Assembly: GCA_964657395.1 (NCBI GenBank)
Contig: CAZZUX010000005.1
Coordinates: 1 to 64,000 of the forward strand
Length of the DNA stretch: 64,000 nt
Direction: 5' to 3'
Source: G963692885 sp964657395
GTDB taxonomy: Bacteria; Acidobacteriota; Terriglobia; Terriglobales; Acidobacteriaceae
Below are positions 63,212-64,000 of the stretch, piece after piece (the stretch's first letter is position 1; every line of letters begins with the position of its first letter). The notes below the pieces were generated by a model. It saw nothing but the letters and a program-made list of their open reading frames with translations. It was not told where the DNA came from and did not search any database. A program made the translations under genes and the position numbers.

Positions 63212-64000
63212 ATGGCTACCATACTCGAATCGATTCACAGCCCGGCAGACATCAAGCATCTGACGATTGCCCAACTCGAGTCTCTGGCAGGTGAGATTCG
63301 CGTCAAGCTGATTCAGACCCTGTCGAAAACAGGCGGCCACCTCGGACCGAACCTTGGTGTGGTCGAGCTAACGCTAGCTATGCACTATGTCTTCGATACA
63401 CCCGAGGACAAGTTCGTTTTTGACGTCAGCCACCAGAGCTACATTCATAAGCTGCTCACCGGCCGTCGCGAAAAGTTCGATACCATCCGACAGCCAGGCG
63501 GCCTGAATGGCTTCATGCTCCGCACCGAGTGTGACCATGACTGTTATGGCGCCGGGCATGCCGGAACATCGCTGTCAGCTGCGCTTGGCATGGCTGTCGC
63601 GCGGGATCTTGCTGGTACTCACGAAAACATCATTGCCTTCGCCGGCGACGCGGCATTCACGAACGGCATCATCTTCGAAGCGTTGAACAATGTTGCTGAG
63701 CAAACCAAGCGGCTGATCGTCGTGCTCAACGACAATGAGTGGTCCATCGACCGCAATGTGGGCGCGATCGCCAAGTACCTTCACAAGATTGTGACCAACG
63801 ACCGGTATACGCACCTGCATGAATCGGCATCGAGGCTGATCGAAAGATTCGCGGGCAAGACAGCCAAGAACATGGCGAAGAAGGCAGAGGAAGCAGCGAA
63901 GGGCCTGCTATGGCCGTCGCTACTGTTTGAGGAGTTCGGCCTTACCTACTACGGTCCGCTGGACGGCCACAATCTCGGGCTGCTGATCGACAGCTTCAAG
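63212..64000 (+). CDS. dxs: 1-deoxy-D-xylulose-5-phosphate synthase, 3' truncated
   Basis: First and rate-limiting enzyme of the MEP isoprenoid pathway; condenses pyruvate and glyceraldehyde-3-phosphate with TPP. The 263 residues seen contain KTGGHLGPNLGVVELTLAMHYVF, DVSHQSYIHKLLTGRREKF, CDCYGAGHAGTSLSAALGMA and AFAGDAAFTNGIIFEALN (TPP-binding GDAAFT...N). The catalytic His region is present; the rest lies beyond the window. The leader of about 155 nt upstream of the ATG is long and may be regulated. Confidence 0.93.
   Translation, partial: MATILESIHSPADIKHLTIAQLESLAGEIRVKLIQTLSKTGGHLGPNLGVVELTLAMHYVFDTPEDKFVFDVSHQSYIHKLLTGRREKFDTIRQPGGLNGFMLRTECDHDCYGAGHAGTSLSAALGMAVARDLAGTHENIIAFAGDAAFTNGIIFEALNNVAEQTKRLIVVLNDNEWSIDRNVGAIAKYLHKIVTNDRYTHLHESASRLIERFAGKTAKNMAKKAEEAAKGLLWPSLLFEEFGLTYYGPLDGHNLGLLIDSFK

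Noticed and set aside
1..64000. CRISPR arrays, insertion sequences, prophage or integrase genes
   Set aside because: None found: no regular spaced repeats, no transposase or integrase motifs, no terminal repeats.

Overview
The window (about 64 kb, GC-rich, densely packed, with a single 100-base assembly gap) looks like an ordinary chromosomal segment of an Acidobacteriota, class Terriglobia (Acidobacteriaceae-like). That assignment is inferred from gene character: LPS genes, an rpsP-khpA-rimM-trmD-rplS-rnhB operon, a DUF3300 protein, a TonB-style Ig-like/carboxypeptidase-regulatory protein, PIG-L deacetylases and a yceI-marR pair. No phage, insertion sequence, plasmid or CRISPR array is visible.

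Layout. 0-5 kb: an LPS operon on the plus strand (waaA partial, lpxK, a GT9 heptosyltransferase, an isoprenylcysteine-methyltransferase-like membrane enzyme, a DUF3108 protein). 5-15 kb: mostly minus-strand housekeeping genes (comEC, rlmD, an unknown, coaX, birA, yvcK, a TPR protein, a DUF4254 protein) with one cupin gene on plus. 15-20 kb: a plus-strand run with an ATP-grasp enzyme, two tandem AhpD-like proteins, tRNA-Lys on minus, a BcsQ/ParA-like protein with a degenerate P-loop, and a peroxiredoxin-like protein. 20-29.7 kb: a porin, two PIG-L deacetylases, an APC permease, an FAH-type hydratase and a carboxypeptidase-regulatory-like protein. 29.7-33.8 kb: the ribosomal/tRNA-modification operon, read on minus. 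rnhB is broken only on paper, because the assembly gap is flanked by a 55-bp duplicated contig end.

33.8-42 kb: an oxidoreductase, two alpha/beta-hydrolase esterases, a decayed Uma2 gene, a formamidase, then an ATP-grasp plus YbdK-type carboxylate-amine ligase pair. The esterases and ligases together are the best candidate here for an uncharacterised amide-bond-forming system. 42-52.5 kb: an MFS exporter, a secreted protein, an EfpL-like EF-P with an SPTARG-like loop, a five-PAS histidine kinase, an M29-like aminopeptidase, an aldo/keto reductase and a two-gene membrane-protein unit with a hairpin over its ribosome-binding site. 52.5-64 kb: a permuted ATP-grasp-like protein, a PilZ protein followed 6 nt later by a LuxR-type regulator whose receiver lacks the phosphoacceptor aspartate, the yceI-marR unit with a nested palindromic operator, DUF3300, a GAF-PAS histidine kinase, an NTF2-like protein, an NMT1/THI5-like binding protein, and the 5' part of dxs, which runs off the end.

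Start codons were moved downstream of the longest reading frame where a ribosome-binding site, signal peptide or neighbouring gene argued for it. Family calls rest on motifs read by eye, not on database searches.
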